NCBI GenBank assembly: GCA_049324435.1
Contig: JBMOOQ010000024.1
Location: 179,740 to 243,739 of the forward strand
Source of the DNA: Pseudorhodoplanes sp049324435
GTDB taxonomy: Bacteria; Pseudomonadota; Alphaproteobacteria; Rhizobiales; Xanthobacteraceae
Length of the DNA stretch: 64,000 bases
Direction: 5' to 3'
The notes below the pieces were generated by a model. The model was given only the letters and a program-made list of their open reading frames with translations. It did no database searches and was not told the DNA's origin. Within the stretch, counting starts at the first letter, position 1, and each line of letters opens with the position of its first letter. Shown here one piece after another: positions 36,411 through 45,751 of the stretch. The position numbers and the translations under genes are program-made.

Positions 36411-37586
36411 ATGGTTGTTAACATGACGTTAATGATTCCCTCCGCGCAGGCCTTCGGCGTCTATGTGCATTGGCCGTTCTGCCTGTCGAAATGCCCCTAT
36501 TGCGATTTCAACAGTCACGTCCGTCACGGCGGCATCGATCAGTCGCGCTATGTCGCGGCCTACCTGCGCGAAATCGAAACGATGGCAGCGCGGACCAAGG
36601 GGCGCACCGTCTCCACGATTTTCTTCGGCGGCGGCACGCCGTCGCTGATGCAGCCCGAAACGGTCGGAGCGATCCTCGACGGCATTGGCAAACACTGGAC
36701 GGTCGCGCCGGACGTCGAGGTCACGCTCGAGGCCAACCCGACCAGCGTCGAGGCTGGAGGTTTCCGCGGCTTCCGCGCCGCTGGCGTCAATCGCGTGTCG
36801 CTCGGCATCCAGGCGCTCGACGATGCGTCACTGAAAGAGCTGGGCCGCTTGCACAGCACCGAGGAGGCGTTGAAGGCGATCGCCATCGCCCGCTCGGTGT
36901 TCGACCGCTATTCGTTCGACCTGATCTATGCGCGTCCGGGCCAGACGCCCGCAGCCTGGGCGAACGAGCTTCGCCGCGCCATCACCGAGGCTGCCGAGCA
37001 CCTGTCGCTCTATCAGCTCACCATCGAAGCGGAAACGCCGTTCTTTGCCCTGCATAAGAGCGGCAAGCTGGTGACGCCCGATGACGATACGGCACGCGAA
37101 TTGTACGATGTGACGCAGGAGGTCTGCGACGCGGCGGGACTTAGAGCCTACGAGATTTCCAACCACGCCCGTGCGGGGGCGGAATGCCGGCACAATCTCG
37201 TCTACTGGCGCGGCGACGAATATGCCGGCATCGGCCCCGGCGCCCATGGACGGATCGAGGACGGCGGGCGACGCTATGCAACCGCGACCGAAAAGCGGCC
37301 CGAAAGCTGGCTCATGCGGGTCGAGGGTTTCGGTCATGGCCTCGTGGAAGATGAGTTGCTCACCCGCGAGGAACGCGCCGACGAATATCTGCTGATGGGG
37401 CTGCGTCTCGCCGAGGGCATCGATCCTAAGCGCTACGAGGCGTTGGCGGGCCGCCCGCTGGATGAAAAGCGCATTGCGATCCTGCGCGACGAAGGCGCGG
37501 TCGAAACCACGCCAAGCGGTCATCTGCGGGTGACGCAGGCGGCCTTCCCCATCCTCGATGCGGTGGTGGCGGATCTGGCGGCGTAG
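36411..37586 (+). CDS. hemW: Radical SAM family heme chaperone HemW
   Basis: Formerly annotated as oxygen-independent coproporphyrinogen oxidase-like. The protein is 391 residues. The radical SAM cluster is Cys24, Cys28 and Cys31 in FCLSKCPYCDFN, the HemW-type C-x3-C-x2-C without the extra cysteine of HemN. FFGGGTPSLM near residue 71 and NPTSVEAGGFRGFRAAGVNRVSLGIQ are typical. ATGs at 36423 and 36432 are alternative starts. It probably belonged to an rph-rdgB-hemW unit now split by the RTX gene. Confidence 0.93.
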   Translation: MVVNMTLMIPSAQAFGVYVHWPFCLSKCPYCDFNSHVRHGGIDQSRYVAAYLREIETMAARTKGRTVSTIFFGGGTPSLMQPETVGAILDGIGKHWTVAPDVEVTLEANPTSVEAGGFRGFRAAGVNRVSLGIQALDDASLKELGRLHSTEEALKAIAIARSVFDRYSFDLIYARPGQTPAAWANELRRAITEAAEHLSLYQLTIEAETPFFALHKSGKLVTPDDDTARELYDVTQEVCDAAGLRAYEISNHARAGAECRHNLVYWRGDEYAGIGPGAHGRIEDGGRRYATATEKRPESWLMRVEGFGHGLVEDELLTREERADEYLLMGLRLAEGIDPKRYEALAGRPLDEKRIAILRDEGAVETTPSGHLRVTQAAFPILDAVVADLAA

Positions 37587-37589
37587 CGA

Positions 37590-38789
37590 TCACATCCCCG
37601 AACCGCCGAACGATTTCGGCGCCGGGCTGACGATCTGCCCGCCACCGGCCGCGACCCGCATCACCACAAGGCCGCGCTCGTTGGTGCCATCGGCCTTGAA
37701 GCGGAACACGCCGTCGATGCCGGCAAAGCCCGACGGATTGGTCAGCATCTGGTCGGTAATGCGCTGCGCACCCTGCGAGCGAACGAGCGCCGCAACCAGC
37801 GCGGTCGCATCATAGACCAGCGTTGCGGTCCGCACGGGCTCGCTGCCGTAACGCGACTGATAGCGCTGCGAGAAATTCGCAAAGCCCGAGGGATCGGGCA
37901 CCGCATAGAAGCCGCCAAGCATCGAGCCGTCATTGAAAATGCGGGGGTCGTCCCACAAACTCGTGCCGAGCAATTGCACGCGCCTGGTGTTGACGCCGGC
38001 GCTGGCCAGCCCCTGCGCAATCGTTGGCGCGACATCGCCGCCGTCCGGAATGAACACGGCGTCCGCGCCGCGCGCAGCCTGCGCGACGACGCCGATCGAG
38101 GCCTGCAGTCTCGCCTTGTCATAGCGCTCCAGAGCGACCACGCGTCCGCCGCGCCGCGCGACCTCCTCGCGGAATGTCGCCTCGACCACCGAGCCATAGG
38201 CGTTGTCCGGCACGATGGCGGCAAACGAGCGCTTGCCGGTCGAAAAGGCATAGCCGAGGACGCGCACCACGTCGGTCTCGGGCAGAAAGCTCAACAGATA
38301 GACACCGCGCGCCGCGACGCTGGCATCGGTCGAGAAGCCAATGATCGGAATATTGCGCGGACGCGCCACCGTGCCTGCCGCCTGCACCGTCTGCGCGAAC
38401 AAGGGACCGAGAATGACCTGAGCCCCCTCGTCCATTGCTTGGGTGGCGACCATGCGCGCCAATTGCGGGTTTCCGGCATCGTCCTTCACGAGCAGCTGGA
38501 TGTCGGTGCTGGAAAATTCCGCGAGCGCCATCTCGGCGGCGTTCTTCATCGACTGTGCCGCCGTTCCGGCATTGCCGCCGGCCGACAGCGGCAGGATAAG
38601 CGCGACCTTGTATTGACCGCCGCCGATCTCGCTGGCTGTCTGTTGCGGACCGGCCGGAACCGGCGGGGGCGCCTCCGACAGCGGCGTGCCGGTCCCGGCA
38701 TTGTTGCCGGCGCAGCCAGCCAGCCCCGCCGCCGCGAACGACACGGCGGACAAGGCAAAACGGCGGCGTGACAGAATGAAAGTTCGCAT
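37590..38789 (-). CDS. Penicillin-binding protein activator (LpoA-like) lipoprotein
   Basis: A 399-residue exported lipoprotein from the ATG at 38789. The leader SRRRFALSAVSFAAAGLAGC has a lipobox ending in Cys and an Arg-rich start resembling a Tat motif. A Pro-rich linker follows. The main domain is a Leu/Ile/Val-binding-protein fold (VALILPLSAGGNAGTAAQSMKNAAEMALAE; PIIGFSTDASVAARGVYLLSFLPE), the arrangement of LpoA/YraM. It is divergent from rsmI, the conserved lpoA-rsmI-yraN neighbourhood. The role in activating peptidoglycan synthases is inferred from family and context. Confidence 0.88.
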   Translation of the reverse strand: MRTFILSRRRFALSAVSFAAAGLAGCAGNNAGTGTPLSEAPPPVPAGPQQTASEIGGGQYKVALILPLSAGGNAGTAAQSMKNAAEMALAEFSSTDIQLLVKDDAGNPQLARMVATQAMDEGAQVILGPLFAQTVQAAGTVARPRNIPIIGFSTDASVAARGVYLLSFLPETDVVRVLGYAFSTGKRSFAAIVPDNAYGSVVEATFREEVARRGGRVVALERYDKARLQASIGVVAQAARGADAVFIPDGGDVAPTIAQGLASAGVNTRRVQLLGTSLWDDPRIFNDGSMLGGFYAVPDPSGFANFSQRYQSRYGSEPVRTATLVYDATALVAALVRSQGAQRITDQMLTNPSGFAGIDGVFRFKADGTNERGLVVMRVAAGGGQIVSPAPKSFGGSGM

Positions 38790-38926
38790 ATGCCCGGACA
38801 CAGCCAGATTTTGATCGTGAGACGCGCGGCTGGACAAGGCGCCTACCGGCTCAATCTGGCATATTGTGACAGAATGTTTAACCGAGCGACGTCCATAAGC
38901 GGGCCGGTGCCAGGCGAGGTGTTGCC

Positions 38927-39832
38927 ATGACGCAACCCTCGCACAGGTTTCACATTGCAGGGACGCTCTATCCGGCCCCCAGACTGACGCCCGGCCTTTA
39001 TCTTGTCCCGACCCCGATCGGCAACCTCGCCGATATCACGCTGCGCGCGCTGCAGACTCTGGCCGGAGCCGATCTCATCGCCTGCGAGGACACGCGCGTC
39101 AGCCGCAAGCTTATGGAACATTACGGCATCGCTACGCCGGCGACACCGTATCACGACCACAACGCGGCGGCGGCACGGCCTGCACTGCTCAAACGCATTG
39201 CCGATGGCGCTGCGGTGGCGCTGATCTCGGACGCCGGCACGCCGGCGATTTCCGATCCCGGCTACAAGCTCGTGCGCGAAGCCCGCGCGATGGGCCTGCA
39301 TGTCGTTGCGCTGCCCGGAGCGTCCTCGGTGCTGACGGCCCTGGTCGCATCCGGATTGCCGACCGACCGCTTCTTTTTCGAGGGCTTCCTGCCTGCCAAG
39401 TCCGCACAAAGGCGCGCGCGGATGATCGAACTGGCTCGCATCCCTGCAAGTCTCATCGTGTTCGAGGGTGGCTCGCGGATTGCGGCAACATTGTCCGACC
39501 TCGCCGAGGTTCTGGGCGACCGGGAAGCCGCGATCTGCCGTGAACTGACCAAGCTGCACGAGGAGGTGCGGCGCGCGCCGCTGCCGACTCTCGCCCAACA
39601 TTATGCGGGCGAGGCCGAGACCCGCGGTGAATTCGTCATCGTGATTGCACCGCCCGGAGAGGAACACGCACCGCAGGCGGACGATGTCGATGCGCTCATT
39701 CGCGCGGCGCTGTCGCGCGTATCAGTGAAGGATGCGGTCGGCGAGATTGTCGCCGCGACCGGGCTGCCGCGCCGCGATGTTTATCAACGCGCACTGGAGC
39801 TTGCGAAGGAGCGGGGCGATGGCACCCCGTAA
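38927..39832 (+). CDS. rsmI: 16S rRNA (cytidine(1402)-2'-O)-methyltransferase
   Basis: Methylates the 2'-O of C1402 in 16S rRNA. The protein is 301 residues with YLVPTPIGNLADITLRAL near residue 25, EDTRVSRKLMEHYGI near 50, and ISDAGTPAISDPGYKLV near 98, all classic for the tetrapyrrole-methylase-fold family. It overlaps yraN by 14 bases. Confidence 0.96.
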   Translation: MTQPSHRFHIAGTLYPAPRLTPGLYLVPTPIGNLADITLRALQTLAGADLIACEDTRVSRKLMEHYGIATPATPYHDHNAAAARPALLKRIADGAAVALISDAGTPAISDPGYKLVREARAMGLHVVALPGASSVLTALVASGLPTDRFFFEGFLPAKSAQRRARMIELARIPASLIVFEGGSRIAATLSDLAEVLGDREAAICRELTKLHEEVRRAPLPTLAQHYAGEAETRGEFVIVIAPPGEEHAPQADDVDALIRAALSRVSVKDAVGEIVAATGLPRRDVYQRALELAKERGDGTP

Positions 39833-40223
39833 CCCCGGCAGCGCATCCGGCAAGCCGCCGCCCGCGCCGGAGCGTCAGGCTGCCTTCAAGCTGGGGCTTT
39901 CGGCCGAGACGCGCGCTGCGGCGCTGCTGATCGCCAAGGGCTTCCGCATCGTCGCGCGGCGCTTCCGCTCGCCCGCGGGCGAGATCGATATCGTGGCCAG
40001 ACGCGGCGCGCTCTTGATCTTCGTCGAGGTGAAGGCGCGTGGGGCGCTCGACGATGCCGCATGGTCGGTCACCGAGCGACAGAAGCGCCGCATCGCAACG
40101 GCTGCGGCCGCCTGGCTTGCTGCCAATCCGGATGATGCGAGTTGCGACATGCGGTTCGACGCGGTGCTGGTCGCGCCGCGATCGCTGCCGCGGCATATTC
40201 CCGGCGCTTTCGAGGCGGAGTGA
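39819..40223 (+). CDS. yraN: UPF0102 family protein YraN
   Basis: A 134-residue protein with a restriction-endonuclease-like fold. The catalytic-type motif is visible as GEIDIVARRGALLIFVEVKAR (E...D...E-x-K). The ATG at 39819 has AAGGAG seven bases upstream, so it is preferred to the earlier in-frame codons inside rsmI. The function is not established; the rsmI-yraN pair is conserved widely. Confidence 0.93.
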   Translation: MAPRNPGSASGKPPPAPERQAAFKLGLSAETRAAALLIAKGFRIVARRFRSPAGEIDIVARRGALLIFVEVKARGALDDAAWSVTERQKRRIATAAAAWLAANPDDASCDMRFDAVLVAPRSLPRHIPGAFEAE

Positions 40224-40225
40224 GA

Positions 40226-41479
40226 TTATGCCGCGCGCAGCCGCTCGATGAATGCATCGATTTGGCTGCGCATCTGCGCTGTCAACCGTTCGAGCCGGTC
40301 CGATACGTCATGCGCCGCTTCCGAATGCACGCGGCTGATATCGGTCGCTTCGGTCACCTTGGCGATCTCGCCGGTCGTCTCCGAGGCGCGGCGCGATGCG
40401 GTCTCGACACTGCGCGCGATTTCCTGAGTGGCTGCGCCCTGCTCGGTCACCGCCGCAGCGATCGCGGTCGATATGTCTCCGATCTCGCGAATCGTGGTCT
40501 TGATCGCCCCGATCGCGGCGACCGAGCGGTCGGTCGCCTGCTGCATGCCCGCGATCTGCGCTCCGATCTCCTCGGTCGCCTTGGCCGTCTGACCGGCAAG
40601 CGCCTTCACCTCGGCCGCCACGACGGCAAAACCTCGTCCGGCCTCGCCCGCGCGCGCAGCCTCGATCGTCGCATTGAGCGCAAGCAGATTGGTCTGTTCG
40701 GCGATATCGTTGATCAGACGGATAACGTCGCCAATCCGGCCCGCCGCTGCGCTCAAAGCCTCCACCGTATCGTTGGTAGCCTCCGCTTCGGCGACCGCCT
40801 TCATCGCGATATTGTTCGACTGCGCGACCTGCCGTTCGATTTCCAGCACGGACATCGCGAGTTCTTCTGCAGCCGATGCAATGTCGCGGACATTGGCATT
40901 GGATTCCTCGGACGATCGGGTCGCGCGGCCGGTCCGGTCGACCGTGATCGCGACAGCCTCCGCGAGTTCCGCCGCAGCCTTCCTGGCGCGCCCGGAAATG
41001 GTCATGAACGCGGACAGCGTCGCATCCACATCCGCCGAGAACGACCTGATCTCGGCCGCGATTCGTTCGTGGCGCTGTTTTTCAGCCTCGGCGTCGTCGC
41101 TCACGGCTTTGGTCAGGGTCCTGTTACGTTGCAGGGTGCTCTGGAAAGCGCCGATCGCGTTGGCCAGCGTGCCGATTTCGTCCGAGCGGCCGCGATACGG
41201 CACCACGACGTCGGACTGTCCGTCCGCAATCCGTTCGGCCACGCGCGCGATCGCGCCGAGCCCTGCGCAAGTCCGCCGGACGGCGACCGCGCCGGCCAAG
41301 GCGAGCAGTATAATCAGTCCGGCCAAAGCCGCGATGATAACGCCGGCCTGCATCACGTCGGGGCGGAGCGCTCCAGCGTCAAGACGCAGCGCCATGGCTG
41401 CCATCACGACCGCAGCGGTCGCGAGCAGTGCGAAAATCGCGTAAAAGCGGGCCGCGATCGGCAATTTCGGGAATGTCAT
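40226..41479 (-). CDS. Methyl-accepting chemotaxis protein without periplasmic sensor domain
   Basis: A 417-residue transducer. Two membrane segments lie close together (about residues 10-30 and 42-68) with only a short loop between, so there is no normal periplasmic ligand domain. A HAMP region (VAERIADGQSDVVVPYRGRSDEIGTLANAI) follows. The signalling domain contains the hairpin tip INDIAEQTNLLALNATIEAARAGEAGRGFAVVAAEVKALA. The start used is the ATG at 41479; the frame extends to 41533. It is convergent with yraN and divergent from gshB. No che genes are nearby. Confidence 0.92.
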   Translation of the reverse strand: MTFPKLPIAARFYAIFALLATAAVVMAAMALRLDAGALRPDVMQAGVIIAALAGLIILLALAGAVAVRRTCAGLGAIARVAERIADGQSDVVVPYRGRSDEIGTLANAIGAFQSTLQRNRTLTKAVSDDAEAEKQRHERIAAEIRSFSADVDATLSAFMTISGRARKAAAELAEAVAITVDRTGRATRSSEESNANVRDIASAAEELAMSVLEIERQVAQSNNIAMKAVAEAEATNDTVEALSAAAGRIGDVIRLINDIAEQTNLLALNATIEAARAGEAGRGFAVVAAEVKALAGQTAKATEEIGAQIAGMQQATDRSVAAIGAIKTTIREIGDISTAIAAAVTEQGAATQEIARSVETASRRASETTGEIAKVTEATDISRVHSEAAHDVSDRLERLTAQMRSQIDAFIERLRAA

Positions 41480-41578
41480 GGCGAAATCCGGATGGGTCAC
41501 GTCATTCGGATTGCGATGATGGCAGCCATTCATTAACCACGCGTTTTCAAGTCGGAATCGGGAAGGTCAGCCAAGCTC

Positions 41579-42523
41579 ATGCCCCTCAATGTCGCCGTCC
41601 AGATGGACCCGATCGAACGGATCAATATCCGCGGGGATTCCACCTTTGCGCTGCTTTTGGAGGCGAAGGCGCGCGGCCATCGGCTGTCCTACTATACCCC
41701 CGACAAGCTGGCGCAGCGCGGCGACCGGGTGTTCGCTACCGTCCAGCCGCTCGATGTCCGGGACGAGGCCGGCAACCACTTCACGCTCGGCGAAGCCACG
41801 CGGACCGAACTGACCGCATTCGACGTGATCCTGCTCCGCCAGGATCCGCCTTTCGACATGGCCTATATCACCACGACCCACATGCTGGAGCGCGTGCATC
41901 CCAAAACGCTGGTCGTCAACGATCCCGCTCATGTGCGCAACGCACCGGAAAAAGTCTTCGTGATGGAATTTTCCGACCTGATGCCGCCGACCCTGATCAC
42001 CCGCGACCTCGCCGAGATCAAGGCGTTCCGCGAGGAGCATGGCGATATCGTCATGAAGCCGCTCTACGGCAATGGTGGCGCGGCGGTATTCCGTCTGACC
42101 AAAGACGATCTGAATTTCGGCTCGCTCTACGATCTGTTCGCCACCACCTTCCGGGAACAATGGATGGTGCAGACCTTCCTTCCCGAAGTGAAAAAAGGCG
42201 ACAAGCGCATCATCCTGGTCGACGGCGAATATGCCGGCGCCGTGAACCGGGTACCGGCACCGGACGACCTGCGCTCCAACATGGTGCGCGGCGGCTCGCC
42301 CAAGGATACCGAGCTGACGCCACGCGAGCACGAGATTTGCCGCAGGCTCGGGCCTGCGCTGAAGCAGCGCGGGCTGATCTTTGTCGGCATCGACGTGATC
42401 GGCGGTTTTCTCACCGAGATCAACGTCACCTCGCCAACCGGCATCCGCGCCATCCGCAATATCGGCGGGCCCGATATCGCTGCCATGATCTGGGATGTCA
42501 TCGAGAAGAAGCGCAAGGCCTGA
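41579..42523 (+). CDS. gshB: Glutathione synthetase
   Basis: Joins gamma-glutamylcysteine and glycine using ATP. The protein is 314 residues. It shows LNVAVQMDPIERINIRGDSTFALLLEA at the N-terminus, VMKPLYGNGGAAVFRL near 158 (ATP-grasp loop), and FVGIDVIGGFLTEINVTSPTGIRAI near 270, all matching prokaryotic GshB. Confidence 0.97.
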   Translation: MPLNVAVQMDPIERINIRGDSTFALLLEAKARGHRLSYYTPDKLAQRGDRVFATVQPLDVRDEAGNHFTLGEATRTELTAFDVILLRQDPPFDMAYITTTHMLERVHPKTLVVNDPAHVRNAPEKVFVMEFSDLMPPTLITRDLAEIKAFREEHGDIVMKPLYGNGGAAVFRLTKDDLNFGSLYDLFATTFREQWMVQTFLPEVKKGDKRIILVDGEYAGAVNRVPAPDDLRSNMVRGGSPKDTELTPREHEICRRLGPALKQRGLIFVGIDVIGGFLTEINVTSPTGIRAIRNIGGPDIAAMIWDVIEKKRKA

Positions 42524-42626
42524 ACCGCTTTGCCTTCACGCTGCGGCAAGATTGATACTCTTGCCCGATTGTCTTTGCTCCGGCGCCTGCGTTAGCTTGG
42601 CTCGCGCATGACGAGCTTATGAATCG

Positions 42627-43625
42627 ATGATTGCGAACCGGATAACCGCTGTTGTTCTCGCCTGCGCGCTGGCGATCGGATTCGCATCGGCCGCGCTGGC
42701 GGCCGAGTTCTCATCTGCCGGCAAATGCCGCTTCGCCAAACGGCCGCCGGTTGTGCTGAAGGACAAGCAGATCGAAGGCTTCTGCAGGTTCGACCACACG
42801 ACCCAGAGCTTCGCCGGGACGCCGGCGGAGCAGGCCCGGTGCCTGCTCAACCCGGTGGAGCCGGTCGGACGGCTTGGACCGTCACTCGATGCGTTGCCCG
42901 AAGCGCTGACGCGCCGCATCGGCAATGGCACCGATCTGCCGTCACGCGAAACACTGGCGTCTTTGCTGCGCGATCGCGGCGCCACGCAGGACCTGATCGA
43001 TACGCTGGCACATCCGGTGTCGCATGCCCATGACAACGATCCGCTGGCGCGACCTGCGACCTACATGGTGTTCCACGACACCTCGACGCCGAATTACCGC
43101 ACCCAGCCCTGGCCGGTGTCGATCGACGACGACCCCAAGATCAACAATCTGAAGCGCTACGAATGCTCGAACGACATTGAGCGCGCCCATGTCTTCATCA
43201 ATCGCAGCGGCAAGATTTTTCTCGCCCACGATTTCGCAGTGCCGTGGCGCGCGACCAAGTTCGAAACCGCGCAGAATTTCGGTCCCGCGCTGAAAGGTCT
43301 GTTTCTGCATGTGGAATTGATTCAGCCGCGCCGGGCGCTGAAGGGCTATGGCCGCAACAACGATTTCCTCGCACCGTCGCCCGGCTTCTCGCGGGCTCAA
43401 TATGACTCGCTGGCGCTTGTTTACACGGTGGCGAGCCGCAGGGCCGGCTTCTGGATGATCCCGGCCTTCCACTCGGTGCTCGACGAGGGTATCCGCAACA
43501 AGCACGACGACCCGCAGAATTTTGAGCTCGCGCAATTCGCGCAAAGTCTCGATGCTCTGATCGGGGAACTGCGCACGCGTACCGCTGCAGCCGACGCGGC
43601 CGCTCAATCTGCCAAAACCGACTGA
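42627..43625 (+). CDS. Exported N-acetylmuramoyl-L-alanine amidase-like (Amidase_2) protein
   Basis: A 332-residue protein with a signal peptide (about residues 1-26, ending AALAA). The second half has the residue pattern of the AmpD/PGRP amidase fold: VFHDTS near residue 148, HVFINRSGKIFLAHDFAVPWRATKFE, LFLHVELIQPR, and FHSVLDEGIRNKHDDPQNF near the C-terminus. In AmpD-type enzymes the first and later His bind zinc and a Lys/Asp near the end completes the site; the analogous residues here are plausible but not proven. It probably acts on periplasmic peptidoglycan or its fragments. It ends three bases from the convergent gene at 43629. Confidence 0.68.
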   Translation: MIANRITAVVLACALAIGFASAALAAEFSSAGKCRFAKRPPVVLKDKQIEGFCRFDHTTQSFAGTPAEQARCLLNPVEPVGRLGPSLDALPEALTRRIGNGTDLPSRETLASLLRDRGATQDLIDTLAHPVSHAHDNDPLARPATYMVFHDTSTPNYRTQPWPVSIDDDPKINNLKRYECSNDIERAHVFINRSGKIFLAHDFAVPWRATKFETAQNFGPALKGLFLHVELIQPRRALKGYGRNNDFLAPSPGFSRAQYDSLALVYTVASRRAGFWMIPAFHSVLDEGIRNKHDDPQNFELAQFAQSLDALIGELRTRTAAADAAAQSAKTD

Positions 43626-43628
43626 ACC

Positions 43629-43853
43629 TTACGCTGCCTGCCGGTATTCGACGATATCGGCCAGCGGCTCGGCGGCATTCGCCAAAGCCGGCTCTTCGCG
43701 CGACGCCAGCTCTTCCAGCTCGATCTGCTGCAACGTGCGGCCCGCCTGCATGCGCTCGATCACCCGTTCAAGATCGAGACCGGCGATTTCGGCCTCGCGG
43801 CGCGCGCGGCGTGCGAAGGCCAGCTCCAGTTGCAATGCTTTCAGGTCGATCAT
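43629..43853 (-). CDS. Small hypothetical helical protein
   Basis: A 74-residue protein, strongly helical and charged (LKALQLELAFARRARREAEIAGLDLERVIERMQAGRTLQQIELEEL in overlapping stretches). It has no membrane segment, cysteine pair or known motif. The ATG at 43853 has GGAG six bases upstream and is preferred to the ATG at 43865, where GGAG abuts the codon. It is divergent from comM. Function unknown. Confidence 0.55.
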   Translation of the reverse strand: MIDLKALQLELAFARRARREAEIAGLDLERVIERMQAGRTLQQIELEELASREEPALANAAEPLADIVEYRQAA

Positions 43854-44037
43854 GCCCAACTCCATCTCCCTGTACCGTTGAAAACGTTAGGCTGAGTCGT
43901 TTTGTTCTGCAAATGTTCTTGTCAAAGCAACCGGACTCCGCTACCGTTTGCAAAGCGGCCTGCACAGCAAAGTTGTGCAAGCAGGCGGCTCGGCGTCGCA
44001 GGGCCGCAGACGAACTTCGGAGCGGGACTTCGGGGGC

Positions 44038-45576
44038 ATGGTCCAAAGGGTCACCACGGTTGCTTTTCAGGGCATCGAGGCCCGCGCGGTGGACGTGCAG
44101 GTTCAGGTCGCGCCCGGATTGCCCGCTTTCAATGTCGTCGGGCTTGCCGACAAGGCGGTGTCGGAGGCACGCGAGCGCGTCCGCTCCGCGCTGATTGCTT
44201 CGGGCCTGGCGCTGCCGGCACGCCGCATCACCGTCAATCTCGCGCCGGCCGATCTGCCGAAGGAAGGCAGCCATTACGATTTGCCGATTGCGCTCGGCCT
44301 GATGGCCGCGATCGGCGCAATCCCGCATGATGCGGTTTCCGGCTTCACCGTGTTGGGCGAACTCGCGCTCGACGGCTCGATCGCGCCGGTCGCGGGCGTC
44401 CTGCCGGCCGCCATCGGTGCCAATGCACGCGGTGAAGGACTGATCTGCCCGAAGGCCTGCGGCGGGGAAGCCGCCTGGGCCAGTCCGGAGATGGAGATCA
44501 TCGCCGCCTCCTCGCTGATTCAGCTTGCCAATCATTTTCGCGGCACCCAGGTGCTGACACGCCCGCAGCCGAATATCTGCGAAGCCTCCGGTCCGCAGCT
44601 CGACCTCGCCGACATCAAGGGACAGGAAAGCGGCAAGCGCGCGCTCGAAGTCGCCGCGGCCGGCGGACACAATCTCCTGCTCGTCGGCCCGCCGGGCGCG
44701 GGCAAGTCGATGCTGGCGGCGCGGCTGCCGTCGATCCTGCCTGCGCTGACGCCAGAGGAATTGCTGGAAGTTTCGATGATCGCTTCGGTGGCAGGCGAGA
44801 TCGAGGGCGGTTCGCTGACCAATCGCCGGCCGTTCCGCTCACCGCATCATTCCGCATCGATGCCGGCTTTGGTCGGCGGCGGCTTGCGCGCGCGGCCGGG
44901 CGAAGTGTCGCTCGCTCACAACGGCGTTCTGTTCCTTGACGAATTCGCCGAGTTTTCCGGCCAGGCGCTCGACTCTTTACGGCAGCCGCTGGAGACCGGC
45001 GAAGTCTCGATCGCCAGAGCCAATCACCGCATCACCTATCCGGCGCGCTTCATGCTGGTCGCGGCGATGAACCCGTGCCGCTGCGGCCATGCGAGCGATC
45101 CGGGTTACATCTGCAAGCGCGGCATGAATGTGCGTTGCGCCGCCGATTATCAGGGGCGGCTGTCGGGTCCCTTGCTCGACCGCATCGATCTGCATGTCGA
45201 AGTGCCCGCCGTCACTGCCGCGGACCTCATCCTGCCGCCGCCCGCCGAAGGCTCGGCCGAAGTTGCGGCCCGCGTCGCGCGCGCCCGCGACATCCAGAGG
45301 GAGCGTTATGCAGCGCTGGGCGCGCCGCAGATCCGTACCAATGCGCAGGCCTCCGGCAGCCTCCTTGAGCAGATCGCGCAGCCCGACAAATCCGGGCTCG
45401 CGCTGCTGCGCGATGCATCGGACGCGATGCGGCTGTCGGCGCGCGGCTATCATCGGGTGCTGCGCGTCGCCCGCACACTGGCCGACCTCGACGGCGCCGA
45501 GTATGTCGGCCGTGTCCATCTGGCGGAGGCCCTGTCCTACCGCGCGCTGACCGATGAGATGCGCCGCGCGGCGTAG
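44038..45576 (+). CDS. comM: YifB/ComM family Mg-chelatase-like AAA ATPase
   Basis: A 512-residue hexameric helicase-type ATPase linked to branch migration in natural transformation. It begins with the Lon-protease-like fold (VAPGLPAFNVVGLADKAVSEARERVRSAL). Walker A GPPGAGKSML is near residue 218, GVLFLDEFAEF near 298, and a zinc-like MNPCRCGHASDPGYIC motif near 345. The ATG at 44038 gives the family N-terminus; an earlier ATG at 43948 is rejected. Confidence 0.94.
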   Translation: MVQRVTTVAFQGIEARAVDVQVQVAPGLPAFNVVGLADKAVSEARERVRSALIASGLALPARRITVNLAPADLPKEGSHYDLPIALGLMAAIGAIPHDAVSGFTVLGELALDGSIAPVAGVLPAAIGANARGEGLICPKACGGEAAWASPEMEIIAASSLIQLANHFRGTQVLTRPQPNICEASGPQLDLADIKGQESGKRALEVAAAGGHNLLLVGPPGAGKSMLAARLPSILPALTPEELLEVSMIASVAGEIEGGSLTNRRPFRSPHHSASMPALVGGGLRARPGEVSLAHNGVLFLDEFAEFSGQALDSLRQPLETGEVSIARANHRITYPARFMLVAAMNPCRCGHASDPGYICKRGMNVRCAADYQGRLSGPLLDRIDLHVEVPAVTAADLILPPPAEGSAEVAARVARARDIQRERYAALGAPQIRTNAQASGSLLEQIAQPDKSGLALLRDASDAMRLSARGYHRVLRVARTLADLDGAEYVGRVHLAEALSYRALTDEMRRAA

Positions 45577-45751
45577 TGGCCGCAAGCGGCTTCGCTGCAA
45601 TCCCTAAAATTGTCGGCAATTGCGCAAGCCGGCGCTAACGACACGGCGAACGCGCCGATCCGCGTCAATCCAATCGCAACGTCCTGCCCCCACGCTCGCC
45701 GAAAGGGAAAGAGCCGTCCGCCACCGGCGGCCGGCCAACGGGACGTCAGAC

